Assembly: GCA_963803735.1 (NCBI GenBank) | Contig: CAWDNV010000011.1 | Coordinates: 682,001-746,000, forward strand | DNA: 64,000 bases | Direction of reading: 5' to 3' | Source: Palsa-189 sp963803735 | GTDB taxonomy: Bacteria > Acidobacteriota > Terriglobia > Acidiferrales > UBA7541 | In this document: piece after piece, positions 55,448-63,897 of the stretch | Layout: each line of letters begins with the position of its first letter | How positions within the stretch are numbered: the stretch's first letter is position 1 | The notes under the pieces: model-generated | Seen by the model: only the letters and a program-made list of their open reading frames with translations | Told to the model about the DNA's origin: nothing | Databases searched by the model: none | Translations under genes and position numbers: made by a program

Positions 55448-56686
55448 ATGTGCCGAAAGGTACTTATTGCTCTGGGACTCCTGTGCTTTCTGTCCGCTAC
55501 AAGGGCAAAGGCGGATGACTTCGTCTACGCATACTGCCCGATGGGAGAAGGATACGTATTTCTCTACGATACGGCCACCGGCTTCCAGGTGTTGGCCAAT
55601 CTGAAATGCGGCCAGAAGGTCACTGTCGTCGGTCCTGAAGGCAGCGACAGGGTGCACGTGCGTACTGCGGATGGGAGAGAAGGATTTGTGCCGAAATCTT
55701 CCATCACTGGTGCGCTGCCTGGGACCAAGCAGCAACCGACAGCGGCTCCGAACGCCAGCGTTCCGCAACCGCCAGCGCAACCCCAACCCGCACAGCCAAA
55801 ACCAAAGGCACAACCGCAGCCACAGGCTCAAGCTCAACTACAAGCACCGCCTCAACCACAAGCGCCACCCGTGGTACAGGCACAGCCTAAACCAGAGGCT
55901 CAGCCGGAACCGCAGCCGCAGGCTGAAGCTCAAGTAGAGGTACCGTCTCAGCCACAAGCGCCGCCGGAATCACAAATACAGACAGAGGCAAAATTAGAGG
56001 CGCAGCCGCGACCGCAAACAGAGACTCAGCCCGAGCCAGAAGCCCCGCCAGAACCAGCGGCACAGGCAAAGCCTGAACCGCAACTTCAGGCAGAATTGAA
56101 ATCACAACCACAACCACAGCCACGACCAGAAACGCGGCAAGAACCACAGCCTGCCGCAGTAGCATTTACTCCCTATTCGACCTTCGGTTACGGGCGAAAT
56201 GTGCCGCGCCTGGAGGTTTCTGGCGGTTTGTCGTATTTGAATGCGGGTACGAACGCATTGACCTCTCGCCAGAACGTTGTGGGATTCGAAGGCTCGGTCG
56301 CGGTGCACGTAAACACGTGGATCGCGGGGGAAGCGAATCTCAGCGGTTATTACAAGACCCTCACAATCGTCAACGTGGGCACGTTCGGTTTTCATGATTA
56401 TATGGCGATGGCCGGACCGCGCTTGAACATGCACAAAGCATTTTTCCACGTCCTCGGTGGCATCGATCACCTGAGCGGGGTTACCAATTTTTATTCAGTA
56501 GCCACGTCGTCCAATAACGTTCTTGCCGGTGCTGCCGGCGGCGGTGTGCAGTGGAATGTTGCGCGGCATCTGGCGCTGCGAGCATCGGCAGATTACGTCA
56601 TGAGCCGCTTCGGAGGCGTCATGCAGAATAATTTTCGTGTGACGCTGGGTGTCGTCTACGAGGCCGGATCAATCAGGGGCGAATAG
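55448..56686 (+). CDS. SH3-like domain / Pro-Gln-Glu-rich linker / outer-membrane beta-barrel protein
   Basis: 412 residues. Residues 1-22 are a signal peptide. Residues 24-88 form a bacterial SH3-like domain (AYCPMGEGYVFLYDTATGFQ, VTVVGPEGSDRVHVRTADGR, GFVPKSSITG). Residues 95-238 are built of short repeats of Pro, Gln, Ala and Glu (QPQPQAQAQLQAPPQPQAPP type), a flexible spacer. Residues 240-412 look like an eight-stranded OmpA-type barrel with alternating aromatic residues (LEVSGGLSYLNAGTNAL, FHDYMAMAGPRLNMHKAFFH, LRASADYVMSRFGGVMQNNF) and a strand-like C-terminus. The SH3 part could bind peptidoglycan while the barrel sits in the outer membrane. A strong terminator follows. Confidence 0.85.
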   Translation: MCRKVLIALGLLCFLSATRAKADDFVYAYCPMGEGYVFLYDTATGFQVLANLKCGQKVTVVGPEGSDRVHVRTADGREGFVPKSSITGALPGTKQQPTAAPNASVPQPPAQPQPAQPKPKAQPQPQAQAQLQAPPQPQAPPVVQAQPKPEAQPEPQPQAEAQVEVPSQPQAPPESQIQTEAKLEAQPRPQTETQPEPEAPPEPAAQAKPEPQLQAELKSQPQPQPRPETRQEPQPAAVAFTPYSTFGYGRNVPRLEVSGGLSYLNAGTNALTSRQNVVGFEGSVAVHVNTWIAGEANLSGYYKTLTIVNVGTFGFHDYMAMAGPRLNMHKAFFHVLGGIDHLSGVTNFYSVATSSNNVLAGAAGGGVQWNVARHLALRASADYVMSRFGGVMQNNFRVTLGVVYEAGSIRGE

Positions 56687-56709
56687 ACCCGCAAAAACCA
56701 TCAGGTCTG

Positions 56710-56743
56710 CGGCGCTGGTTTTTTTGCCAGCGCCGTTTTTTTT
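56710..56743 (+). terminator. Rho-independent terminator
   Basis: CGGCGCTGG (56710-56718) pairs perfectly with CCAGCGCCG (56727-56735) around an 8-nt T-rich loop and is followed by eight T. It lies 24 nt behind the beta-barrel gene on the plus strand; the tRNA-Leu gene on the opposite strand ends just beyond it. Confidence 0.92.
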
Positions 56744-56752
56744 CAAAAGAGG

Positions 56753-56839
56753 TGGTGCCGGGCGTGGGAGTCGAACCCACACGAGGAAAATCCCCACGGG
56801 ATTTTAAGTCCCGAACGTCTGCCATTCCGTCAGCCCGGC
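56753..56839 (-). tRNA. tRNA-Leu (anticodon UAA)
   Basis: The minus strand reads a complete class II tRNA of 87 nt. The acceptor stem GCCGGGC pairs with GCCCGGC, followed by A and an encoded CCA (56755-56753). The anticodon arm is CGGGACTTAAAATCCCG with anticodon TAA. A long variable arm (TGGGGATTTTCCTCG) and the T-arm GTGGGTTCGACTCCCAC are present. It decodes UUA leucine codons. Confidence 0.96.
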
Positions 56840-57189
56840 ACTCTGGCAGATATGCAGACATTAACATTTTCGCGCGTAGTGACGATAGCGCGTGAGCCTC
56901 GTCTTTTACTTCTTCTCCCCTCCGCTCCGCTGATTGACGTACCTCGGTAACTTGCGCGATTCGGCTGGTCGCCATCCCTCAGTTTGAAAGCAAGAGGCGG
57001 ATGTCGGGCTCCATTACAGCTGACTAATCTCCCAAGTACGCGGCGCGGCGAGCTTTCGATCTCGGCAGCGCCAATTTGGAGGCGCTCCAATTTGGATCGC
57101 AAACCATTTTGGCCGCCGACCAATATGAGGCTTGTTCATCGGCGCGCGCGAAACGAGGATGAGCGCACGACAGCCTGCAAGGAGGAGAC
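56840..57189. other. Intergenic region upstream of tRNA-Leu and the 57190 gene
   Basis: About 350 nt with no recognisable gene. It must hold the tRNA-Leu promoter (reading leftwards) and the promoter of the secreted protein at 57190. Short frames here show no family resemblance. Confidence 0.5.
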
Positions 57190-57543
57190 ATGAAGGCAAA
57201 AATATTAGGTTTGCTGATTGTAATTATCTTCGCCGTGAACTTATCGATGTGGGCAAAAAACGAGAAGACGCTTCCGTTTCGAACGGAAGTGACTTTAAAC
57301 GGGAACAAACTTCCAGCTGGTTTTTATGAGATCAGCTGGGTATCGCATAGTCCGGAGGCCACAGTGACGTTTGTCAGAGCCGGCCAGGTAATGGTGACCG
57401 CGATGGGCAAATTTGTGGAACGGGATACCAAATCCAGAGCCGATGCCCTGGTTTACAGCAACAATGCCGATGGCTCGCATACGCTGCTCGAAATACGGTT
57501 CGCGGGTAGCAAGCAGGCGCTTGTTTTCACAGGAGTGAGCTGA
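57190..57543 (+). CDS. Small secreted protein, unknown function
   Basis: 117 residues, start preceded by AAGGAGGAGA. The signal peptide is ILGLLIVIIFAVNLSMWA. The mature 95 residues are beta-rich: LPFRTEVTLNGNKLPAGFYE, ATVTFVRAGQVMVTAMGKFV and TLLEIRFAGSKQALVFTGV. The layout (a 'TLNGNKLPAGFYEISW' entry strand followed by a phrase with charged sample values) recalls small acidobacterial secreted proteins of unknown role. It stands alone, 221 nt before the MBL gene. Confidence 0.72.
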   Translation: MKAKILGLLIVIIFAVNLSMWAKNEKTLPFRTEVTLNGNKLPAGFYEISWVSHSPEATVTFVRAGQVMVTAMGKFVERDTKSRADALVYSNNADGSHTLLEIRFAGSKQALVFTGVS

Positions 57544-57763
57544 TCACGTTGCGTGAATCCAGGGCCTTCTTCGTCACAGCGTGCGCTCAGCCCAGGAGCG
57601 CACGCTGCTTTGGCTGCATTGCGAGCTGAACCAGCCGCGTGTTAGCATCTTGGGCCGCGAGAAGTTCCGGCCCTCGAGCGCAGCGCGGCTTTGACTTGCC
57701 TCCGGGGCTGGCCCTTCGCCCAACTTCCGCAGCTAAAGCACACACAACGAGGAGCAAATAACG

Positions 57764-58513
57764 ATGAAAGGGTTGCTTTCCAGAATTCTTGTGGCCGGTG
57801 CGGTGATGGCTTTAGGACTCACCGTGCACGCACAAACACGCCCGGTGCAGGATTTCGGACCGGTCAAAATTACGCCTATCTATCACGCGACTATGCTGAT
57901 CCAGGCAGGCGGCAAAAACATTTACGTCGACCCGGCCAAACCGGCCAGCTTTACCGGATTGCCAAAGGCCGATTTGATTCTCATAACTGATATTCACGGC
58001 GATCACGTGGATCAGGATCAGAGCTCCATCAAAACCATCAGCAAGGAAGATACGGTGATCTGGGCGCCGTCAGCGGTGCAGAAGTTTGTGACCACGGCGA
58101 CAGTAATCTCCAACGGAGACACCAAGAAGTGGGATAAGTGGACTATCGAAGCGATCCCCATGTACAACATGACCCGCGGTCCCGCGGCCGGCAAGTTCTT
58201 CCACGATAAGGGCCGGGGCAACGGATACGTGCTCACCTATGGCGGCAAACGCTTCTACATTTCCGGCGACACCGAGGCAATCCCGGAGATGAAGGCGCTC
58301 AAGAATATTGACGTCGCTTTCGTGTGCATGAATCTGCCTTACACGATGCCGGCGGATGAAGCTGCCGATGCGGTAAAGGCCTTTCATCCGAAGGTGGTGA
58401 TTCCCTATCACTACAATGGCAATCCATCCGGCGATGTGAATGCCTTCAAGCAGAAGCTCGAGGGCAGCGGAATCGAAGTGCGGCTGTTGGACTGGTATCC
58501 GAAAGCAACCTAA
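57764..58513 (+). CDS. Secreted MBL-fold hydrolase (UlaG-like)
   Basis: 249 residues with a signal peptide ending at VHAQ. It has the shortened MBL fold of the UlaG-like group: ITPIYHATMLIQAGGKNIYV, DPAKPASFTGLPKADLILIT, DIHGDHVD, RFYISGDTEAIPEM and KVVIPYHYNG. The HxHxDH motif appears as DIHGDH, with Asp at the first position, a variant I recall in the exported members of the group, so metal binding is probably kept. Substrate unknown. ATG 57764 has GAGGAG upstream and a terminator follows the stop. Confidence 0.86.
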   Translation: MKGLLSRILVAGAVMALGLTVHAQTRPVQDFGPVKITPIYHATMLIQAGGKNIYVDPAKPASFTGLPKADLILITDIHGDHVDQDQSSIKTISKEDTVIWAPSAVQKFVTTATVISNGDTKKWDKWTIEAIPMYNMTRGPAAGKFFHDKGRGNGYVLTYGGKRFYISGDTEAIPEMKALKNIDVAFVCMNLPYTMPADEAADAVKAFHPKVVIPYHYNGNPSGDVNAFKQKLEGSGIEVRLLDWYPKAT

Positions 58514-58574
58514 ATCTGAGAAGAACGTTTATCCGATTCACGATCTCTGTTGATCGAATCGGATAGCAGATTTG

Positions 58575-58611
58575 CGAGCGGGCAAATGCGAGTTTGCCCG
58601 CTCGTTTTTTT
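58575..58611 (+). terminator. Rho-independent terminator
   Basis: CGAGCGGGCAAA (58575-58586) pairs with TTTGCCCGCTCG (58593-58604), a perfect 12-bp stem with a 6-nt loop followed by seven T. It ends the MBL transcript and may also block read-through from the convergent aldo/keto reductase gene. Confidence 0.93.
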
Positions 58612-58616
58612 GTCGG

Positions 58617-59645
58617 TTAATCTGCGGTGGCGCGCAGTGCCCGCGGGCGTGTAGGCCCGCTGCCGGCCTTCGTTTCCTCGATGGCCCGAGCAATCTCCTC
58701 GAGATCCTGGCTGGTCAATTCGATCTCTCCGGCGCGAATCCAGCCATCCACCTGTTCGGCGGATCGCGCGCCGACGATTGCACCTGTTACACCGGGCCAG
58801 CCCAGCGTCCAAGCCACAGCAACGGCCGAGATAGTCGTACCGTAGCGCTGGGCGATGGGACGCAGGGCGTCGCGCAAGCGCAGATTGCGGCTGAGGTTTG
58901 GTTCCTGAAATTCGGGAGAGTTACGCCGCCAGTCATCTTGCGCGAATTGGGAAACGCGCTCCTTCGTAAATCGATCCGTCAGCAGGCCGGATTGCATGGG
59001 ACTGTAGACGATCACGCCCGTGCCGTGGGTGGCGCACCAGGGAATCACGTCCGCCGCGGCTTCGCGGCGAATCATGGAAAAAGGCGGCTGCAGAGAATCG
59101 ACGTGCCGCACGCGTTCACAGCGCTCGAGCAGCGGCACGTCAAAATTCGAAACGCCTCCGGCACGCACCTTGCCTTCTTCGATAAGCCGTTTCATCTCTC
59201 CCCAAGAATCCTCCACGGGCGTGCCGAGTTCGTCGGGCCAATGAAACTGGTAGAGGTCGATTCGATCCACGCCCAGGCGCCGCAGGGAAGCCTCGCATTC
59301 GCGACGGATGGTTTCAGGACGCAAGTCACGGCGAGGAGGATCGAAAGGTTTGCTGCGGTCGGCTGTGAGGCCGCATTTGGTGAAAACGAAGGGCCGCTGC
59401 GACGCCGGAATTCCCGCGAGCGCCTGGCGCACCACTTCTTCTGAGTGGCCCAGGCCATAGATCGCCGCCGTATCGACCCAATTGATGCCCAATTCAACGC
59501 CATGACGGATCGCGGCAATGGATGCATCGTCGTCCTGCTTGCCCCAACCAAAGAGCCAGCCTCCGCCGCCAATCGCCCAGGTCCCCAGGCCGACGGTGGT
59601 GATTTCAATTCCGCTGTTTCCGAGAGCCCTCTTTTTCAACGCCAT
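58617..59645 (-). CDS. Aldo/keto reductase
   Basis: 342 residues, TIM-barrel NADPH-dependent reductase. The catalytic tetrad is visible as Asp and Tyr in NWVDTAAIYGLGHSEEVV, Lys in FVFTKCGL and His in LYQFHWPDE. The C-terminal cofactor part includes AVAWTLGWPGVTGAIVGARS. It resembles general sugar or xylose-type AKRs of soil bacteria; the substrate is unknown. ATG 59645 is preceded by AAGGAGAAG. It is unrelated in operon terms to the AKR at 61876. Confidence 0.92.
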   Translation of the reverse strand: MALKKRALGNSGIEITTVGLGTWAIGGGGWLFGWGKQDDDASIAAIRHGVELGINWVDTAAIYGLGHSEEVVRQALAGIPASQRPFVFTKCGLTADRSKPFDPPRRDLRPETIRRECEASLRRLGVDRIDLYQFHWPDELGTPVEDSWGEMKRLIEEGKVRAGGVSNFDVPLLERCERVRHVDSLQPPFSMIRREAAADVIPWCATHGTGVIVYSPMQSGLLTDRFTKERVSQFAQDDWRRNSPEFQEPNLSRNLRLRDALRPIAQRYGTTISAVAVAWTLGWPGVTGAIVGARSAEQVDGWIRAGEIELTSQDLEEIARAIEETKAGSGPTRPRALRATAD

Positions 59646-59876
59646 AACTTCTCCTTCCGTTCATGCTTCGTTTTTCAAGCGATTACTTTCGCCGGATTTA
59701 CTCTTCAGGAGAGGTTTAGTTCAACCGGCGAGCGCTGGACAATTCGAGATCGATTCCAAAACAGTAATTTGATTGCCTTGCGCCACTATGGTTATATGCT
59801 TTTCCGATTACACTGGTTACATCAAAGGATTCGTAACATGCAAAAATGCGCTCATTGCGAAAGGGACTCATAGCTT

Positions 59877-61283
59877 ATGACTGAGATGGTGGCAAAGAAG
59901 GCGACGCGACTGGAGACCGATAGCATGGGACCTATCGAAGTTCCCACGGACGTCTATTGGGGAGCACAGACCGCCCGCTCGTTGGTACATTTCAATATCG
60001 GCCGGGACATCATGCCCCCGGAGCTGATTCGCGCCTTTGGAATTTTGAAAAAGGCGTGTGCCTTGGTGAATCAGGAACTCGGCAAATTATCCGGCGATAA
60101 AGCGCGCCTGATTCTTCTGGCTTGCGATGAAGTCATCTCGGGCGCACTCAACGATCAATTCCCGCTGCGCATCTGGCAAACCGGCAGCGGCACGCAAACC
60201 AATATGAATGCGAACGAGGTGATTGCCAATCGCGCCATCGAGCTCGCCGGCGGCGTGATGGGGTCGAAGAAACCGATCCATCCAAACGACGACGTGAACA
60301 TGTCGCAATCGTCCAACGACACGTTCCCCGCAGCCATGCACATCGCTGCCGCCGAACGCATGCACAACGCGTTGATTCCTTCGGTGAAACGCGTGCAGCA
60401 TGCACTGGATGCGAAAGCCAAGGAATTCGCGGATGTGGTGAAGATTGGCCGCACGCACCTGATGGATGCCACGCCGCTCACGGTGGGCCAGGAGATTGGC
60501 GGATGGGTGAGCCTGGTGGAGCGCGATATCGCCCGCCTCGAACAGTCGCTCGACGGTATCTACGATCTGGCCATCGGCGGCACAGCTGTGGGTACCGGCC
60601 TTAATGCGCATCCTGAATTTGCGGAACGCGCGGCCAAAAAGATTGCCGACCTCACGCACCTGCCGTTCCGCTCGCATCCCAATAAATTCGCCGCGCTCTC
60701 TGCGCATGACGAGTTGGTTTATGCTCACGGTGCGATCACCACCCTGGCCGGCTCGTTAATGAAAATTTCCAACGACATTCGCTGGCTCGCTTCGGGGCCG
60801 CGCTGCGGCCTGGCCGAGATCCATATTCCCGAAAATGAGCCGGGCTCGTCGATCATGCCGGGCAAAGTGAATCCCACGCAATGCGAAGCCATGACCATGG
60901 TGGCCGTGCAGGTGCACGGGAATAACGCGGCGATTGCCTTCGCGGGCTCGCAGGGAAATTTTGAGCTCAATGTGTTCAAGCCCGTGCTGATTCACAATTT
61001 TCTGCACTCGGTCACGCTGGTGAACGACGCCTCCAAAGGATTTGTGGATTACATGGTCCGCGGAATCACGTTGAACCGGGTCAAGATCGATGAATACGTC
61101 CGCAATTCGCTGATGCTGGTTACAGCATTAAGCCCCAAGATTGGCTATGACAAAGCGGCCAAGGTCGCGCATGAAGCTCACGTCCAGGGAATTAGCCTAC
61201 GGGAGGCCTGTCTCAAACTCGGCTATCTGAGCGGCGAGGAGTTCGATCAGCTCGTGCGGCCCGCCGATATGACGCATCCCTGA
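59877..61283 (+). CDS. fumC: Fumarate hydratase class II
   Basis: 468 residues. TDVYWGAQTARSLVHFNIG, QTGSGTQTNMNANEVIANRA, HPNDDVNMSQSSNDTFPAAM and KIGRTHLMDATPLTVGQEIG carry the active-site residues, and the family signature GSSIMPGKVNPTQ binds the fumarate carboxylate. It interconverts fumarate and malate in the TCA cycle. A second ATG (59886) is possible. It is followed 10 nt later by DUF6152 copy 5, an unusual partner for a TCA gene. Confidence 0.97.
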   Translation: MTEMVAKKATRLETDSMGPIEVPTDVYWGAQTARSLVHFNIGRDIMPPELIRAFGILKKACALVNQELGKLSGDKARLILLACDEVISGALNDQFPLRIWQTGSGTQTNMNANEVIANRAIELAGGVMGSKKPIHPNDDVNMSQSSNDTFPAAMHIAAAERMHNALIPSVKRVQHALDAKAKEFADVVKIGRTHLMDATPLTVGQEIGGWVSLVERDIARLEQSLDGIYDLAIGGTAVGTGLNAHPEFAERAAKKIADLTHLPFRSHPNKFAALSAHDELVYAHGAITTLAGSLMKISNDIRWLASGPRCGLAEIHIPENEPGSSIMPGKVNPTQCEAMTMVAVQVHGNNAAIAFAGSQGNFELNVFKPVLIHNFLHSVTLVNDASKGFVDYMVRGITLNRVKIDEYVRNSLMLVTALSPKIGYDKAAKVAHEAHVQGISLREACLKLGYLSGEEFDQLVRPADMTHP

Positions 61284-61292
61284 GGGACTTCG

Positions 61293-61694
61293 ATGAAAAT
61301 CGCTTTCGCAATATTAGTGGTCGCGGTTTCTATCGTGGCGATTTCGTCTGGTGCGTACGCGCATCACGGCAACGTAGCTTATGACATGTCGAAGCTCATC
61401 ACCGTGAAGGGAACTGTCACTGAGTACTATTTTACGAATCCCCATGTACAGCTCCTGATCGCGGTTAAGAAAGAAGATGGTTCGGTGGAGAAATGGCGCG
61501 GCGAACTCAATAGCCCGAATATCGTGGCCCGAATCGTGGGCTGGAATAGTAAGACGTTCAAGCCAGGAGACGAACTTGTTCTGGTCGGTAATCGAGCGAA
61601 GGACGGAACGAACGTTCTACGCCTGGAGAAAATTCTACAGCCTGATGGCACAGAGCTCTACCCAAAGGGTGGAAATGGCGTGTCCAGATTTTGA
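61293..61694 (+). CDS. DUF6152-family secreted protein (copy 5)
   Basis: 133 residues. The signal peptide AFAILVVAVSIVAISSGAYA is followed by the predicted mature start HHGNVAYDMSKLITVKG. Hallmarks are GTVTEYYFTNPHVQLLIAVK with NPH, EKWRGELNSPNIVARIVGWN and FKPGDELVLVGNRAKDGTN. It starts 10 nt behind fumC, probably in the same transcript. This copy is 29 kb away from the main DUF6152/GIW region and has no GIW gene nearby. Function unknown. Confidence 0.88.
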   Translation: MKIAFAILVVAVSIVAISSGAYAHHGNVAYDMSKLITVKGTVTEYYFTNPHVQLLIAVKKEDGSVEKWRGELNSPNIVARIVGWNSKTFKPGDELVLVGNRAKDGTNVLRLEKILQPDGTELYPKGGNGVSRF

Positions 61695-61875
61695 TGGGCG
61701 GGTGGCCGGACGCCTCCTGAAATGCGTTCTGGCTAGATGAGTTTCGGCGAAAAGTGCACGCGAGTTAAAGGAGACCAATTTCGAGCACCCTTTTGCGCTC
61801 TCTCGTGTCCCGTTACTGGCGCTGGGCCCGCGTCATCCAACCGTATGCATTGATCCCATCGCGCAAGGAGTTCCC

Positions 61876-62955
61876 ATGCAATACACGCGACTTGGCACCA
61901 CCGGCCTCATTGTTTCGCGCTTCGCTTTCGGCACCATGACTTTCGGAAGCGACCCGCGCTTTCCTGCGATCGCTAAAGTTGATCTTGATTCGGCAAAAGC
62001 GATGACCGACCGCGCGTTCGACTCCGGCGTAAATTTTTTCGACACCGCCGATCTATACTCAGGCGGCGAATCCGAAATTTACCTCGGCAAGTTTTTAGGC
62101 CCGCGGCGCAAGGACGTGGTGGTCGCAACGAAAGTGGGCTTCCGTTCGGGAGAGGCCATTACCCAGGCGGGACTTTCGCGGCGCCACATTTTTGAGGGGT
62201 GCGATAGCAGCCTGAAAAAGCTTGGCACGGATTGGATCGATCTTTATATCGTGCATAAAGTAGACGTTTTCACGCCTGTCGAAGAAACTCTCGAGGCGTT
62301 GAACGATCTTGTACGCGCCGGAAAGGTGCGCTACATCGGGTTTTCCAACTGGCCGGCGTGGCGAGCGGCCTCGGCACTTGCCATTCAAAAAGAACGCGGC
62401 TGGGCCCGATTCACCAGCGGGCAAATGTACTACTCACTCGTGACGCGCGATCTCGACCACGAATTCGTGCCCTTTCTGCAGGCCACCAGCACCGGCATGA
62501 ACGTTTGGAGCCCGCTCGCGGGAGGTTTTCTGAGCGGGAAGTACACCCGCGAGAGCTTCCAGCAAAAGGACCGGGACAAGGACAAAGGAAACCGGCTGGC
62601 CGGCGTGGATTTCATTCCCCTCGATAAGGAATTGGGTTTTCGGGTGGTGGAAAAACTGCGAGAGATCGGACGCGCGCACGGCGTGAGCGTCGCGCAAATC
62701 GCGCTGGCCTGGCTGCTGGCGAAGCCCTTTGTCACGAGCGTGATTTTGGGCGCTACCAAGATGAGCCAGCTTGAGGACAATTTGGGGGCGATCGACGTCA
62801 AGTTGACGGAATCGGAAATCGCAACGCTCGACCAAATGACCGCGCCGCCCGTGCAGTATCCCGGATGGTTCACGGCTGTCACCACGGATCCGAAGCACAA
62901 AGAGGCGCTCGGCGAAACTCCAGTGAAGTTGGCGGCGGGCGCCGCCGGAAGCTAG
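61876..62955 (+). CDS. Aldo/keto reductase
   Basis: 359 residues with AAGGAG before the ATG. TTGLIVSRFAFGTMTFGSD is the family start; Asp and Tyr are in NFFDTADLYSGGESEIYL, Lys in VVVATKVGF and His in LYIVHKVD. The cofactor end is IALAWLLAKPFVTSVILGAT. It is of the larger, bacterial potassium-channel-beta-like AKR branch. Substrate unknown. An upstream region of 181 nt separates it from the DUF6152 gene. Confidence 0.92.
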   Translation: MQYTRLGTTGLIVSRFAFGTMTFGSDPRFPAIAKVDLDSAKAMTDRAFDSGVNFFDTADLYSGGESEIYLGKFLGPRRKDVVVATKVGFRSGEAITQAGLSRRHIFEGCDSSLKKLGTDWIDLYIVHKVDVFTPVEETLEALNDLVRAGKVRYIGFSNWPAWRAASALAIQKERGWARFTSGQMYYSLVTRDLDHEFVPFLQATSTGMNVWSPLAGGFLSGKYTRESFQQKDRDKDKGNRLAGVDFIPLDKELGFRVVEKLREIGRAHGVSVAQIALAWLLAKPFVTSVILGATKMSQLEDNLGAIDVKLTESEIATLDQMTAPPVQYPGWFTAVTTDPKHKEALGETPVKLAAGAAGS

Positions 62956-62974
62956 CAACAGAGCCCCGCAGCTT

Positions 62975-63388
62975 CTACAGGCTCAGTTCGATATAGACCA
63001 GATATCCTGCCAGGGCCAATCCAAGCAATGCGGTGAGAATTCCGATCAGGTCGACCAGGAATCCGGCCGGCCCGAACCGGCCGAATTCGAGTTGATGCTT
63101 CGTCTTGCGGTAGCGAAACAGGCCCGCCAAGCTCAAAAATACTCCGGCAATTATCGCAACGGTGCCGAACCAGACAGAAAACCCTGCCGTCGGCACAACT
63201 CGGCCTTGGATCTGCATAAATTGACGGATGGCAATCGCGAAGCGGCCAATCGCAAAGCCGAATACGACCATGGCAACTCCGGTGCGCAGCCAGGCGAGAA
63301 ACGTCAGCTCGTTCGCCAGGTGGTCGCGCGCGCGATTGGCGTTCGCGCTGTCTGCAGATCGAGGGTCGTTGGCAGTTGGCTGTGGCAT
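62975..63388 (-). CDS. DUF202 family membrane protein (YidH-like)
   Basis: About 137 residues from ATG 63388; an ATG at 63415 is the alternative. The motif RDHLANELTFLAWLRTGVAM with FGFAIGRFAIAIRQ is diagnostic of DUF202. Three transmembrane helices are predicted at about residues 36-60, 80-102 and 115-135. The family is widespread and uncharacterised. It follows the DUF302 gene with 38 nt between, so the two are likely co-transcribed. Confidence 0.87.
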   Translation of the reverse strand: MPQPTANDPRSADSANANRARDHLANELTFLAWLRTGVAMVVFGFAIGRFAIAIRQFMQIQGRVVPTAGFSVWFGTVAIIAGVFLSLAGLFRYRKTKHQLEFGRFGPAGFLVDLIGILTALLGLALAGYLVYIELSL

Positions 63389-63426
63389 GGATCCTCGCAC
63401 GCTTTCCGACGGCAACCGGGAGAAAC

Positions 63427-63822
63427 CTATTCGAGAGCTTTTTGAAGCAGCGCGCCGACGCCGCTGATATTCTTCAGCAATTCATCGGGAATATTGTGCC
63501 GCTGCTTGAGATATTCCGGAGTGTTGTACGAGAGCCAGACCTTGCCGGAAGCGTCTTCCCAGGCCAAAGCTTTTAGAGGGAGATCAATAGCGAGGGTCGG
63601 CGACGCGACCATTAACGGCGTACCCTGTTTGGGACTCCCGAATATGAGCAATTGCGTGGGGCGCATTTTCAAGCCGGCCTTTTCGGCCTCGCCGCTGTGA
63701 TCAATGCGGGAAAATATAGCGAGCCCGTGGGCTTGCAGAAGCGACTCCAAACGGCGAAGCGTCTCTGGGACAGAGTAAGCGCTCGCAAGATGAATCATTC
63801 CGTTCTCGGCCGCGGGAGCCAT
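63427..63822 (-). CDS. DUF302 domain protein
   Basis: 131 residues. HLASAYSVPETLRRLESLLQ, GLAIFSRIDHSGEAEKAGLK, QLLIFGSPKQGTPLMVASPT and VWLSYNTPEYLKQRHNI are the strands of the DUF302 fold, a small alpha/beta protein often found with heavy-metal or heat-shock genes. No signal peptide. Together with the downstream DUF202 gene it may form a small envelope-stress unit, but this is a guess. Confidence 0.88.
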   Translation of the reverse strand: MAPAAENGMIHLASAYSVPETLRRLESLLQAHGLAIFSRIDHSGEAEKAGLKMRPTQLLIFGSPKQGTPLMVASPTLAIDLPLKALAWEDASGKVWLSYNTPEYLKQRHNIPDELLKNISGVGALLQKALE

Positions 63823-63897
63823 GGGCAGCCTCCTGAATGCTCTTTCAATGAAAATCGCTAGTAGTAACTGACATCAGTCCAAGACCCGCTGCTAGAC

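Noticed and set aside
55735..56160. Repetitive DNA that could be mistaken for a tandem repeat or CRISPR array
   Set aside because: The repeats follow the codons of a Pro/Gln/Ala/Glu-rich linker inside an intact gene; no constant repeat/spacer pattern exists.
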